Shown here in pieces: positions 1-9,264 of a DNA stretch of 64,000 nt. Each line of letters starts with the position of its first letter. Positions within the stretch are counted from its first letter, which is position 1. The position numbers were made by a program, and so were the translations under genes. The notes under the pieces are model-generated. The model was given only the letters and a program-made list of their open reading frames with translations. It did no database searches and was not told the DNA's origin. The DNA lies in assembly GCA_012184525.1 (NCBI GenBank), contig WOFQ01000008.1:124001-188000 (forward strand), read 5' to 3'. The stretch comes from Xenoacremonium recifei. Its lineage: Eukaryota > Ascomycota > Sordariomycetes > Hypocreales > Nectriaceae.

Positions 1-350
1 CGCGTGCACGAGAGGCGCATGTTGCTACTGTGTCGGCTGTTCATGCGCTTGGACAATGTGATTGTGCGCATCCGCGACACGCGCGTGTACGTCGACTTTG
101 AGACGGACGAGGTGATTCGCGAATACACTTCAAAGGAGGACACCTTTGCCAACGTGAAGCGGGTGAGTTCGAGATGGCTTGAAGTAGTGTGAAGGGACTG
201 ACGAGATGCCGGTAGAAACTCTTTATGTCGGGTCGATTACCCGACGACATCACCATTGCTTTGCGGGATCCCAACGTCCTGGCTCCTCTTCTCCCTGTGA
301 TAGATGGGAAGAACGAATCAGTCAACCTCGCAGCAGCCAAAAAGTCATGA
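1..350 (+). CDS. TIP41: TIP41-like protein, 3' part only
   Basis: Partial gene cut by the left edge. Exon 1..162 is open from base 1. An intron follows at 163..215 (GTGAGT to TAG, phase 0), and the last exon 216..350 ends in TGA. The visible protein has the block LLCRLFMRLDNVIVRIRDTR, then YVDFETDEVIREYTSKE, the conserved core of TIP41. After the intron it continues KLFMSGRLPDDITIALRDPN and ends AAAKKS. TIP41 binds Tap42-type regulators of type 2A phosphatases and acts downstream of TORC1 in nutrient signalling; that role is family knowledge. The N-terminal half lies outside the window. The intron call is needed because reading through it gives a stop at 190. The next gene converges on it, with about 300 bases between stops. 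Confidence 0.85.
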
Positions 351-656
351 TTTTTTTATGGAACTTCAATATCAAACGGCGTTGGAGTATGGGATTGGGG
401 TTTGGAACCAGGAGTTTTTTTTTTAATTACGTTTCTCTTATTCGAATGAAATGCGTAGATGGCCATCGCGCGCGTAGGTATACTATAAGACCATAACCTC
501 CTTTGAGTTGATATCAAAACAGCGCCACTTCCCAGATCCCCTTCCCCTCAAGCGGACAACCGGCTCCCCAAGGAAAAAAACACATTCATTCAAAGCTCAT
601 GAGTAACCTGTTTCCTCTCTCTCCCATAACGCCATTCCCTAGAACTCAAAAGCCGC
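351..656. other. intergenic, convergent 3' ends
   Basis: Space between the TIP41 stop and the stop of the minus-strand gene at 657. It contains T-rich tracts near 350 and 415-425 and A-rich stretches near 575, consistent with two facing polyadenylation regions. No gene is visible. Confidence 0.5.
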
Positions 657-2438
657 TCACCGCGCAAAAGGGGGCGATGAACTCTGTGTCATTTCCTCAA
701 ACTCCAACTCCCACCGATCAACCTCCCTGAACTTCCGCGCCGCGCGCTTCAGCTCATCTGCGGACGGGGTACTCGTGCCATCACCAGAGCCTCCTTCAAA
801 CGTGTCGTCTGGCAGTGGCTGAAACATGCTCTCCTCGTTGTCATCGTCCTCATCGTTGTCCTGCTCCTCATTCTCTTTGTCCGATGCCCGGCGCGAGTAG
901 GTCTTGGAGTTGTGCTCAGAACGGACTGCTGCGGCGGATGACGATGTCTGTCGCGGCTGGAGCGCTGTGTGCGCGTTTCTGCCACCGCGGGAGCCGGGGC
1001 GGGATGTTGCGCGGCTGGGTGGTCGGCTCCCCCTTCGTCTCCGGGCAGCTGCTGTGTCGATATAAGAGAGCTCGTCTTCGTCGTTTCCGAGCCCAGATGC
1101 ATCCACTTCGTCGTCCTCGTCACTCTCCAGATCAAATGGATCTCGATCCTTTTTGTACTTTCGCTTGGGAAGCATGCTGGTCAGATCCGCTGTAGTCACC
1201 TTGGGAGACGCCTGTCGCCGCACTTGAGCTCGACCACGCGTCCTAGGCGCCTTGACCTCGTAGTTGGGCGAGTGTGTGAGGGATGGCGGGGAGGATATGT
1301 CAGAAATGTCATCGCCGGCTCTAAGCGGCGTGGTGACAGATGGACGACGGCGTCGCTTTGCCAGGGTATGAATGTCGGGCCAGATGCCGTCAGCCTGCTC
1401 CGAGTCGCTACTCACGGGAGGAGCCATTATCTCCTCGTCGTTGATGGGCGTCACAGGTCGTGCGGGCAGCTCTGCAGGAGGGCCTCTTGGTGAGGACAGC
1501 GACGAAAGTGAAGACGAGTCGCTGTTCGCGACCTCTGGCTCTTCGTCTGATGCCTCCCCCGCGTCCACCCGCGAAATCTTCTCCGGCCGATCGCTGCTCA
1601 ACGCGGCATCCTCACTCTTGCGCTTCTTCGCCTTGGGCCTGCTGAAAGCCCGAGGCGACAAAGACGACCCTCTCTCACTCTCCTGCGGACGCGTCCTCCG
1701 TCTCCGATCCAGCGGCGTTGATTCAGCTTCAGGCGCAAACTCCTCCTCCGCTCCCTCACTGGCCTCCTCCGAATCCGACGGCACCGCGATAGTCTCCGTC
1801 TCGTCTGGCATTGGCTTTCGTGCCGTGCCCAAGATACTCGGCTCGCGCGCTCTGCGCCGGAACACACCAAGGTTAAGCGTCGACGTGATGCTGGGCGTGT
1901 TTGCGCCGCGGCTGCTTGGGCGAATCGGCGGATCGTTGCGTCCGATGATGCTGGACGCGCGCGGGCGGCGCTTCAGCAGGCTGAGGTTCAGCGACGACGT
2001 ATCAGCCGATGTCGTTCCACCCACGCCTGGCACCGTGCCGTCTTCGAAGCTGTCGTCCAAGTCGCCGAAGACATCGTCGTCCGCGAGGTCCAAGCCTGTA
2101 GTATCGCGACGGTGTTCAGGCGTGGCAACCGCGCCGCGTCGACCCATCTCGATGCTACCACCTGATTCCGAGTCCTCGACGGTGTTACCGCTAAGGGCTG
2201 TTGTAGTGGTAGGATCCTCGTCGGCTAGGCGCTCGAGCGCAGCGTCACGGTCGAGATTCGCCGCCTCGAGCGCTTGCTTGTCTGCGATATTGAGAGGCGC
2301 ATCCACGGATCGGGTTCTGCGTCCTCGGCCTCGCGCAGGCTCTGGTTCGGGCGATTGGCGGACATCGTCGTTGTCGCTTGGGATATCGTGCTTGGTTGGT
2401 TGGGCTGGGGCGCGTCGCCCACGCCGAGGCCGCGGCAT
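657..2438 (-). CDS. disordered, charged nuclear-type protein of unknown function
   Basis: One uninterrupted frame of 593 codons with its first ATG at 2438. I do not recognise the family. The protein is very rich in Ser, Arg, Asp and Glu and almost certainly disordered. Visible elements are AT-hook-like basic stretches at the N-terminus (RPRRGRR about residues 3-9, RGRGRR about 37-42), a duplicated motif near 148-167 and 186-205 (core LNL, two residues, then RRxR and SIIG or SILG), a KKRK-type nuclear signal near 270, KRKYKK near 425, a KEN tripeptide at about 521-523, acidic clusters, and a C-terminal amphipathic stretch (RKFREVDRWELEFEEM). Together these suggest a chromatin or cell-cycle protein; that is inference only. 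The long open frame on the opposite strand is a GC-rich shadow. Confidence 0.75.
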   Translation of the reverse strand: MPRPRRGRRAPAQPTKHDIPSDNDDVRQSPEPEPARGRGRRTRSVDAPLNIADKQALEAANLDRDAALERLADEDPTTTTALSGNTVEDSESGGSIEMGRRGAVATPEHRRDTTGLDLADDDVFGDLDDSFEDGTVPGVGGTTSADTSSLNLSLLKRRPRASSIIGRNDPPIRPSSRGANTPSITSTLNLGVFRRRAREPSILGTARKPMPDETETIAVPSDSEEASEGAEEEFAPEAESTPLDRRRRTRPQESERGSSLSPRAFSRPKAKKRKSEDAALSSDRPEKISRVDAGEASDEEPEVANSDSSSLSSLSSPRGPPAELPARPVTPINDEEIMAPPVSSDSEQADGIWPDIHTLAKRRRRPSVTTPLRAGDDISDISSPPSLTHSPNYEVKAPRTRGRAQVRRQASPKVTTADLTSMLPKRKYKKDRDPFDLESDEDDEVDASGLGNDEDELSYIDTAAARRRRGSRPPSRATSRPGSRGGRNAHTALQPRQTSSSAAAVRSEHNSKTYSRRASDKENEEQDNDEDDDNEESMFQPLPDDTFEGGSGDGTSTPSADELKRAARKFREVDRWELEFEEMTQSSSPPFAR

Positions 2439-2985
2439 CGTGAAGTGAGGATCGGGTGATTTATAACAAAGAGGCAGCGTTTCCTAGCTGGATTCAGAGA
2501 ATTCCGACTTGACCCAGATGTTGGCGGGCGCAATGTCGCTACTGTGGCGGTAGATGATGCTGTAACGTCTATTATTCTGTATTGTATATTTTTGTGATCG
2601 GGGGAAACACGCCCCGTCACGCGCGACGCGATCTGGGCCAGCTATGGAGTGGAGCAGAGCTGTCGGAAGGCCCCCACTAAAAACACCGAAAGCTTGACCC
2701 CACGTCCGGCCAGCTTCAGAGCCTCGACTCCGGGAAACAGGGAGGGTTTCATCCATGATTCTAAATAAAAGAATGATAACAATCAATAAGTAATAGAATT
2801 AGTTTAAGAAGATCTTTATTTGGTATCTTGGAGAATATGCTTCCTTTTTCCTTGCCAGGATATTTTCGAACCACCTCTTACACTATAATATACACATCTT
2901 CCAAGTGCCCGCCTATAAGCCTCCCCCTTATCGTACACACTTCACAATCCATAATGTACATCCCGAGATCGCCTCGTGAATCCCT
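2439..2985. other. intergenic, promoter side of 657..2438
   Basis: About 550 bases holding the promoter of the gene ending at 657 and the 3' region of the helicase. The part around 2760-2930 is AT-rich (AATAAAAGAATG, ATAATATACAC), as expected for the helicase polyadenylation region. No gene is seen. Confidence 0.45.
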
Positions 2986-4800
2986 CTAGATAAGAGCCTG
3001 TCCCATAAACATGCTAGTCTTGACCTCAGCAACGACATCCTTCCGGTCATCGTTGCCCACCAACACAATACCCCGACCACGTCTCCCCATACGTCCCGCA
3101 CGGCCAAGTCGATGGATGAAATCGATCGTCGTGTGCGGGACATCATATAGGATCACATGGCGAACAGCGAGGGTGTCGATACCCCGTGAGGCCAAGTCCG
3201 TCACGACCAGCACCTTGACGTTCGGTAGTGTACGCCTCCGTCCCGGGTTGGACGGCGCAGGAACGGTCAGGGGCTGTGAGGTTGTGAACGTCTCAAGCAC
3301 GTCGCCGTGGCGCTTTTCAGGCGTATCACGGTGCAAGGCCTCAGCGTTGATGCCCTTGGTCTGCAGGTACTCGGCCAACTCCTCGGTCTTCTCACGCTCG
3401 TTGACGAACACAATAATGCGACGCACGTCAATGTCGCCCTTCACAGGGCCTTCGTGCGCCGAGGCTTCACGTCCAATCGTATAGATGGCATCGGCACAGG
3501 CCAGGTCCTTGTTGTTGCGATACGGATCCTTGGAAACATCGATGACTCCAAGTTGCACGCGACGGGGGATGGCGTGCAGGTTCGGAGTCGTTATCCGCAT
3601 CATCTTGGGGTAGTTGGTCGCCAGATAGTTGTTCAGCTTCCTGGGGATGGTCGCGGAACAGCAAATGAACTGCTTCATGGAGGGAGTGGCTCGCTCGATG
3701 ATACTAGTGGTGACAGGGGCAAAGCTTCGATCGAATAGAGAGTCGGCCTCGTCCACAATCAAATGAGTGACCCGCGAGAGAACATTAGGATCCGAGTCGG
3801 CAATCGACGCCAGCAAGTGAGGCGTCGACACAATGAGGTCAACACCTCGAGGTCCATATAAGTTGCGTTGGATCTGCGACGCCTTCAAGTCCGAGGAGAG
3901 GAGTTCCGTCTTGAACTTGGCCACGTGCGACAGCGACTTGGCGACCTTGACAATCTGATGAGCCAGCTCGGCAGTGGGCGCGAGTACAACAACCTTGGGC
4001 CGAGCCATTGTAGGATGAGGCTCGTCAAACGGCTTTCCCTTGACTTCTCCAGCCTCCTGACGAGCCTTCTCTACCTCCCATCGCTCCTTGTAAGCCTTGA
4101 TATCGGGATCGTTCGCCTCAGCAGACTTCAATGCGTCCACCGCGGGCAGGAGATACGCCAGCGTCTTTCCCGAGCCCGTTTCGGCCGCAAGCAAAAACGA
4201 CTGCGGCTCCTCTGAAGGCTTTTTGGCTTCTTCAGGCGCAGGTTGGCCCAACAGAGCAGGAATCGCTAGCCTTTGCACAGGCGTCGGCTTAATGTCCACC
4301 ATGCCCTTGAACAGATCGTCCGTTAGGGCCACCTGCAACGAGGGAAGCAGGTCGAACTGCTCGAAAGAAGAGTACTGCGACATGCGCTCTTTGGTGACCG
4401 TCCGTTTGCCGTACGAGACGGTAGCCAAAGCGCGCTGCATCTTCAGTGCCTTTCGATCGTCCACCGGTCCACGCTTAACCTCCTTGTCGCTTCCTTTTCG
4501 ATCCTTAGACGGCCGAGATCGTTGCTGGGATCCTTTTCGGTAGGGGTCAACATTGGCAACAGTCCTGTTCATGCCGCCAAAGGGTCCTGGAGTGCCGTCT
4601 CGTCGAGTTCGTCTGTCGGGTCGTGAGGGCGATCGATCGACTCTATCGGCGAGAACCATCCGCGACGGTCGGGGCTTGACCTGGCGCGAGGCGAAGAAGC
4701 GCTGTGCGAGCCATGGCTGCAGCGAGCTCGGAGTCGAAAGCGAAGGCCGACTCTTGAAGAGGCACTGCGAGCATATAGAGCTCGTGGTTGCGCGGCGCAT
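2986..4800 (-). CDS. MRH4: mitochondrial ATP-dependent RNA helicase Mrh4
   Basis: Single exon of 604 codons with ATG at 4800. The N-terminus (MRRATTSSICSQCLFKSRP and on) is basic, Ser/Thr-rich and free of acidic residues, as in a mitochondrial presequence. DEAD-box motifs are visible in order: the Q-motif region IKPTPVQRLAIP; Walker A AETGSGKT about residues 205-212; PTAELAHQ; DEAD about 350-353; SAT in CSATIPRKL about 383; and motif VI HRLGRAGRMGRRG about 562-575. The long charged linker between the presequence and helicase core fits the Mrh4 family, which acts in mitochondrial large-ribosomal-subunit assembly (family knowledge). Length is normal for Sordariomycete orthologues. It is adjacent to, and on the same strand as, genes of unrelated function. 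Confidence 0.9.
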   Translation of the reverse strand: MRRATTSSICSQCLFKSRPSLSTPSSLQPWLAQRFFASRQVKPRPSRMVLADRVDRSPSRPDRRTRRDGTPGPFGGMNRTVANVDPYRKGSQQRSRPSKDRKGSDKEVKRGPVDDRKALKMQRALATVSYGKRTVTKERMSQYSSFEQFDLLPSLQVALTDDLFKGMVDIKPTPVQRLAIPALLGQPAPEEAKKPSEEPQSFLLAAETGSGKTLAYLLPAVDALKSAEANDPDIKAYKERWEVEKARQEAGEVKGKPFDEPHPTMARPKVVVLAPTAELAHQIVKVAKSLSHVAKFKTELLSSDLKASQIQRNLYGPRGVDLIVSTPHLLASIADSDPNVLSRVTHLIVDEADSLFDRSFAPVTTSIIERATPSMKQFICCSATIPRKLNNYLATNYPKMMRITTPNLHAIPRRVQLGVIDVSKDPYRNNKDLACADAIYTIGREASAHEGPVKGDIDVRRIIVFVNEREKTEELAEYLQTKGINAEALHRDTPEKRHGDVLETFTTSQPLTVPAPSNPGRRRTLPNVKVLVVTDLASRGIDTLAVRHVILYDVPHTTIDFIHRLGRAGRMGRRGRGIVLVGNDDRKDVVAEVKTSMFMGQALI

Positions 4801-5325
4801 TGTATGAAAATTGGTTGTCGCGAAGAACCGATGCAGTAACAGACATGAAGCCTGGTGGATTTTTTTTACTTATCGTCGGTAATCGGAGCTTTTGCAACCG
4901 CCACTGCAGTAGCAACTTCGTGGTCCCGCACTGTGCTATTCCAATCTCATCTACCTAGGTACCTACTTTATGAAGCCACGAACATTTTGGCCTGGGGTCC
5001 AGATATCAAGATCAAGTCTCTCGAGTCTGCATTTATCGTCTCATTTTCTCGTGTTCTCGCCCTAAATGAACAGCGCAAGCCACCGTATTATACACATCCC
5101 TGCATTCATGAGCACTCTTCCATCAGTTACGTTTCGCGAAACCTGTCTCAACTTGAGTTCTGCATGTTCTCTCAGAGTCACCGCGCCCTGCCAGCTGAAT
5201 CAAATAGTCTCCCGTCAGCTCCTTTCCACCATCCTAACCCAATAGCTAGGGCTGCGATTCCAGTCGTCATCATTCTATCGCGAATTGTCAGCCTCGTCAT
5301 GATCCCGCCCGTATCTTCCGTCAAC
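4801..5325. other. intergenic
   Basis: Promoter side of MRH4 and 3' side of the CBM48 gene. A T-run lies near 4860-4868. The open frame 4855..5421 on the plus strand overlaps the CBM48 coding end, has no recognisable domain and looks accidental. Confidence 0.4.
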
Positions 5326-6705
5326 TTACACATTCGTCTTGCTTCCAAAGAGGCATTGGAACAGACGCTGATTGATGTTTTCGGGAGGTCTTTCCTGTCG
5401 AGATACTTTGTCCTCAGGTAAATTATTTGAAGACTCTAATGGACTGGCTTCGTCGGGTTTCGACTCAATAGGCTCATGTTCAGACTTCTGAGCGGTCTCC
5501 GGGATAGCCTGGTCGGAGGGGGTCTCAGGCTCATGGATTTTCCTTTCTTGCGCGCCCAAAGAGGCTTCTACCTCTCCAGTCGCATCCGGACCTCTCTCAT
5601 CGTGCTGAGGCTCAGTGCTTTCGATATGAGATGGTGACGTCTTATCATTTGTGTCAGTGGGAAATACCTCAGAAGTCATCATGACCACAGCCTCATCTTC
5701 CTCACTGGAAGGAGACTTGATTCCGAGAGTCGCTGGCCGTGTCTTGGGACTCGTTGAGGAGATCTTTCGTGGCCGTTGTGACTGCTGAGACCCCGGCTTC
5801 GGTTCCTCAGCAATTGAGCCCAAAGACACAGCCGATCTATTCCTCCCCATGCTGCTGTGAGACAGTCGGCTCTCTCTGCGCCTAGCAGTCGTGGGACTCA
5901 GAGGGTTCGGTGAGAGACTCATTTCGTCAATGGACTCGACGCTGGTTCGTCTTGAAGTTACGGCGCGCGGGGAAGGGGGGAGGTCGTCAAGGTGAGTCTG
6001 GTCTTCATTCAGATGTGTCTGGATGGTACGGATAGCATCAAAAATTGAGTTGCGGTCAGACGGGAATTTCTCAAGGGTTGGATCATTGACATCAACATCG
6101 GTAAAGTCAAAGTCCTTGGACCGCGGTCTCGAATCGCGTCTTGAGCTTTCTCGTTCCCATGTGTCATGATCAGAGCTTGTGTCTGTGAAATCATAAGCGC
6201 CAAAGCACTCGTGAGCGAAGAGGGGCGTCTTAATCTCGTCCTCGACACCCTGGGATATCTCGACTCGAGGTTGAGGATGAGACGATCCGTTCTCATGAGA
6301 CGGCGGCATGCTATAGTCATGAGTGTCCGTGGTCGTTGGAACTGGTGCTGCAATAGAGGATTTCGGTACTTTCAAGACGTTGTTTTGGTTCCCGGATGCA
6401 TCGGTCTCTGTTCTCACAGTGAGTCTACATCCCCGGGTCATCACTCCTTAAGAGAACGTACCGGTGGCGTAATTGTCGGCCAGAGCCCACCAGTCCCCTT
6501 CCCCTATACGGATCTTGAACTGGTAATGGGCCTCAGGCTCGACCATCACTTGGGCTTCAAACGAGTATTCACCGTCGTCACCTTTGGTAAAATGCATCTC
6601 TTGAGGCTTCCATTCCGGGTCTGAGAATGTGCCAGCAACGAATATCGGGGGTGTAGTCCCGGGTTTCCTGTAAGTGATGGTAAAGGGGATCTTGGGGTCC
6701 GACAT
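5326..6705 (-). CDS. CBM48 (AMPK glycogen-binding domain) protein, Mdg1/Crp1-like
   Basis: Two exons on the minus strand: 6462..6705 and 5326..6407, 441 codons. The intron 6408..6461 (GTACGT to CAG) restores DNYAT-E-TDASGNQNN across the junction, the usual end of this domain. Residues about 5-85 form a CBM48/AMPK1-CBM domain: FTITYRKPGTTPPIFVAGTF, then the conserved WKPQEM, the substrate-contact region FKIRIGEGDWWALADNY, and NNVLKVP. The rest is disordered, Ser/Pro/Glu-rich, with many SP and RRxS sites. Yeast Mdg1 and Crp1 have the same arrangement, so it may link carbohydrate binding to signalling; its substrate is unknown. A starch or glycogen enzyme is unlikely because no catalytic domain follows. 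The C-terminus GSKTNV is at 5326. Confidence 0.8.
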
Positions 6706-7973
6706 GGTGGATATAGCTGTTGTTTGGGTTTGTTACGACCGAACGGTGCTCTCGAACGATATTGGATATTATCGCGTTTGCTTTAAGGAATTCAAATCTT
6801 CGACGAGGCCAGAGCGGAAATGGGCGGCGAGACTCGAAGGCGAGGATATGTAGGGGTGACGGAGATATTCGTATACTAGACTGGAAGCATGTCAGGCTTC
6901 AAGTTCAACCCACGACCAAATCGAAGCGATTTAGATGGAGAATTTACCTGTCGCGTCTGTCATAAATGAAGTAGTCGCGAGTGCATCGAAGCTGAGGGAA
7001 ATGAAATGGCAATGGTGGTGATGCGGAGGATGATGAGGGTTAGAGCATGATATGACGACACTGCAATTGAGTTGGAGATGGCATCAAATAGCGGCGGCGG
7101 GAGATGACGATGGGGGACGGAGGGATAAATGGATGGCAATTCGAGGCACGTGAAGCACGGGGCAGTTCTTGGCCTTTTGAGTTGAGCCGGAATTGATGAA
7201 GAAGAAGGGCAAGCTGGCAGACAAAGGCTAATTGAGGCGAAACGTCATCGCGCCTCTTCTGGGGAAGCCGAGGAGGAGGAGAAGTAAGGCCGAAGGAGAG
7301 GGCGGGAGGACAGTCGGGATTGGAGAAGAATAAAAGCACAGGGCAGGAAGCAGGTTCGGTTGTCGGACGAGAAATTGGAGAAGCTGCAAATGCGTGATGC
7401 ATGCGACGAGGAGCCGGCCGGGCCTTGCTGCTTATGTATACTATCATCAGGTTTATGTGCTGATTTCTGCCGCTTTGCTGATCCGGGGGAGAAGGTCCAG
7501 GGTTGGCAGCGGGAGCAAGGGGCGATCGGCAGGGTTTGGTACCGGTACCTGGTCCATACCGCGCAGGCAGTCAGTCCATTGAGAGCCCAAGACGCGGCCT
7601 CGTGTCCCAGAACAAGACTCCGGATGTACTGCAACCGTTCCCGTCGAGTCCAGGAGCTTGGGGTGGCTTGGAGCTGGCTTGGAGCTTCAACCCCGCATTC
7701 CGTCTCGATCATGATGATATTAGCTCGGCCAGGATCAAGCTAGGCGTTGGCACTAATGAAACGGTTTCTCTGGGTTTAAAAATCTTTCTTCCGTGGAGGG
7801 GATGTTCTGGGACGTATTTGTTCGAGTCCGAGTCCCAGAATAGATTGTTGATTGCTCATGATGCGCCAACGCCGCAACACCAGGCTCACAGGTCGAACCA
7901 GCCCAATCAGAGGTCAGACCCAAGCTGTTTCAGGCCGTGCATCTGTCTCCCCGAGTTTCGTCTCCGGCTCATA
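6706..7973. other. 1.27 kb intergenic region
   Basis: Between the start of the CBM48 gene and the stop of the phosphoesterase gene, both on the minus strand, so mostly promoter of the former plus 3' sequence of the latter. GA-rich on the plus strand at about 7050-7350, i.e. pyrimidine-rich on the coding strand, as in fungal leaders. A perfect 12-base palindrome GGTACCGGTACC lies at about 7537-7548. The short frames here have no recognisable domain. Confidence 0.4.
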
Positions 7974-8948
7974 TCATATCTCCATCACAAAAGCCTCTTT
8001 GGAATCGGGCTTCCCCCGTCCCCCTATCACGGCAGCATTGACAATGCGTGTGCTCCGCCGGTCGTGGTTTGATACCAGGCCTATCATCACGGCCACCTTC
8101 ATCCAAATGAGGGATATCGCGAGACAGATGACTGAAGCCCATGGCCTCTTCCTCATCATGACATTCTCATACCATTTCTGGTCATGATCGTACAGCAATC
8201 GCTCTTGGCCTCTTCCAGAATGGACGTGGCCACAGACTATCACCTCGGGCTTCACCCTCCACACTTCAGCAAGCAGGTTCTCGCAGCCCTTGCCACCGTC
8301 ATCTACATGGCCTTTTGGCGGGCCATGAACAAGTAAGACGTCAGTATCTGATGGCACTGCGCCATTCCAGTCGAGCTGCTCTGCCCCGTCCGTCTCACCA
8401 TTGCCATACTGGAATGCCCATACACCTGTGCCAAAGACAGGTGTCCATGGACTACCAAAGATACGAATCGATCGATTCTTTTCTGTGATGTGAAGCTCCA
8501 TGGCCCGATGCTCCAAATACCGGATTCCACCCCAGTCGAGGTCTGCGCAACGGTGTCCAGCACTGGAGTCCAGCTGGCGAGCTGGATGGGCTGCCACGTA
8601 GCGATGATCTAGTAGTAGATCACGATTGCCAGCCACGACAACTTTGTGCGGGTGCGGCTGAGAAGCAAGCCAGGATAGCTGAGCCTGTATATCCTCGAAT
8701 GTGCCGTGCTTGGAGAGATCACCAGCGTGCAAGAGAATATCGCCATAGGGCAGCTCCGGCAGCGTCATCCCGTGCGTGTCTGAGATGCAAACCAGAGTGA
8801 CGGGATCGTCAGCGGTGGGACGCCCGGCCTCCAGGACTTGCTTCAGCCGACATATTTCTCGATAGATTCGTGTGGCGATCTGTTCAGTGATCCTTTTGGT
8901 CGGAGGTTTACGAGCATCAATTGGCCTGCGAGCATCTCGAATGGCCAT
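7974..8948 (-). CDS. calcineurin-like metallophosphoesterase
   Basis: Single exon, 324 codons, ATG at 8948. Metal-binding motifs of the family are present in order: SDTHG (about 56-60), HAGDLSKHG (about 74-82), GNRD (about 107-110), a histidine in LVHGPPKGH (about 215-223) and CGHVHSGRG (about 246-254). The layout resembles the MPPED1/MPPED2 (239AB) group of metal-dependent phosphodiesterases, for which fungal members are common and poorly studied. After the catalytic core comes a hydrophobic run (WASVICLAISLIWMKVAVMI, about 276-295) that could be a membrane helix or a buried strand-helix pair, then the family-typical VNAAVIGG near the end. Substrate unknown. It diverges from IWR1 with 316 bases between start codons. 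Confidence 0.82.
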   Translation of the reverse strand: MAIRDARRPIDARKPPTKRITEQIATRIYREICRLKQVLEAGRPTADDPVTLVCISDTHGMTLPELPYGDILLHAGDLSKHGTFEDIQAQLSWLASQPHPHKVVVAGNRDLLLDHRYVAAHPARQLDSSAGHRCADLDWGGIRYLEHRAMELHITEKNRSIRIFGSPWTPVFGTGVWAFQYGNGETDGAEQLDWNGAVPSDTDVLLVHGPPKGHVDDGGKGCENLLAEVWRVKPEVIVCGHVHSGRGQERLLYDHDQKWYENVMMRKRPWASVICLAISLIWMKVAVMIGLVSNHDRRSTRIVNAAVIGGRGKPDSKEAFVMEI

Positions 8949-9264
8949 GGTCGAAATGCATCTTGTCTGTGATTATTACAGAAGTCGAGACCTGACGCAG
9001 TGCAGAGGAAGTTGGACGCCCCACTAAAAAATAATTATCCACCTTCCCGCTCAACCCATGGAAACAGCGAACGGCATTTCATCATATCCTGTCCATCGCA
9101 TAGCTTCATTCCATTTTGATATTTTCGTCTCTCTGCTCTGCCCTCGCTCTTGACGCCTCTAAGCCGCGCCTTTTGGTTTCTTCATCACCGGAACTGACTC
9201 CTGACAACCTATCTTTCTCTACCTATCCCACTCTATAGCTTCGGGAGCACACCTAGACGCCGAA
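8949..9264. promoter_or_regulatory. shared promoter region of the phosphoesterase gene and IWR1
   Basis: 316 bases between two divergent start codons. It contains CCCCACTAAAAA near 9019, a motif seen once more upstream of the gene at 657..2438, and a pyrimidine-rich block on the plus strand (about 9120-9240) that looks like the IWR1 leader. Promoter function is inferred from position. Confidence 0.45.

Noticed and set aside
1372..2448. 358-codon open frame on the plus strand
   Set aside because: Lies opposite the 593-codon gene; Ser/Arg composition is the mirror of its codons and no domain is visible.
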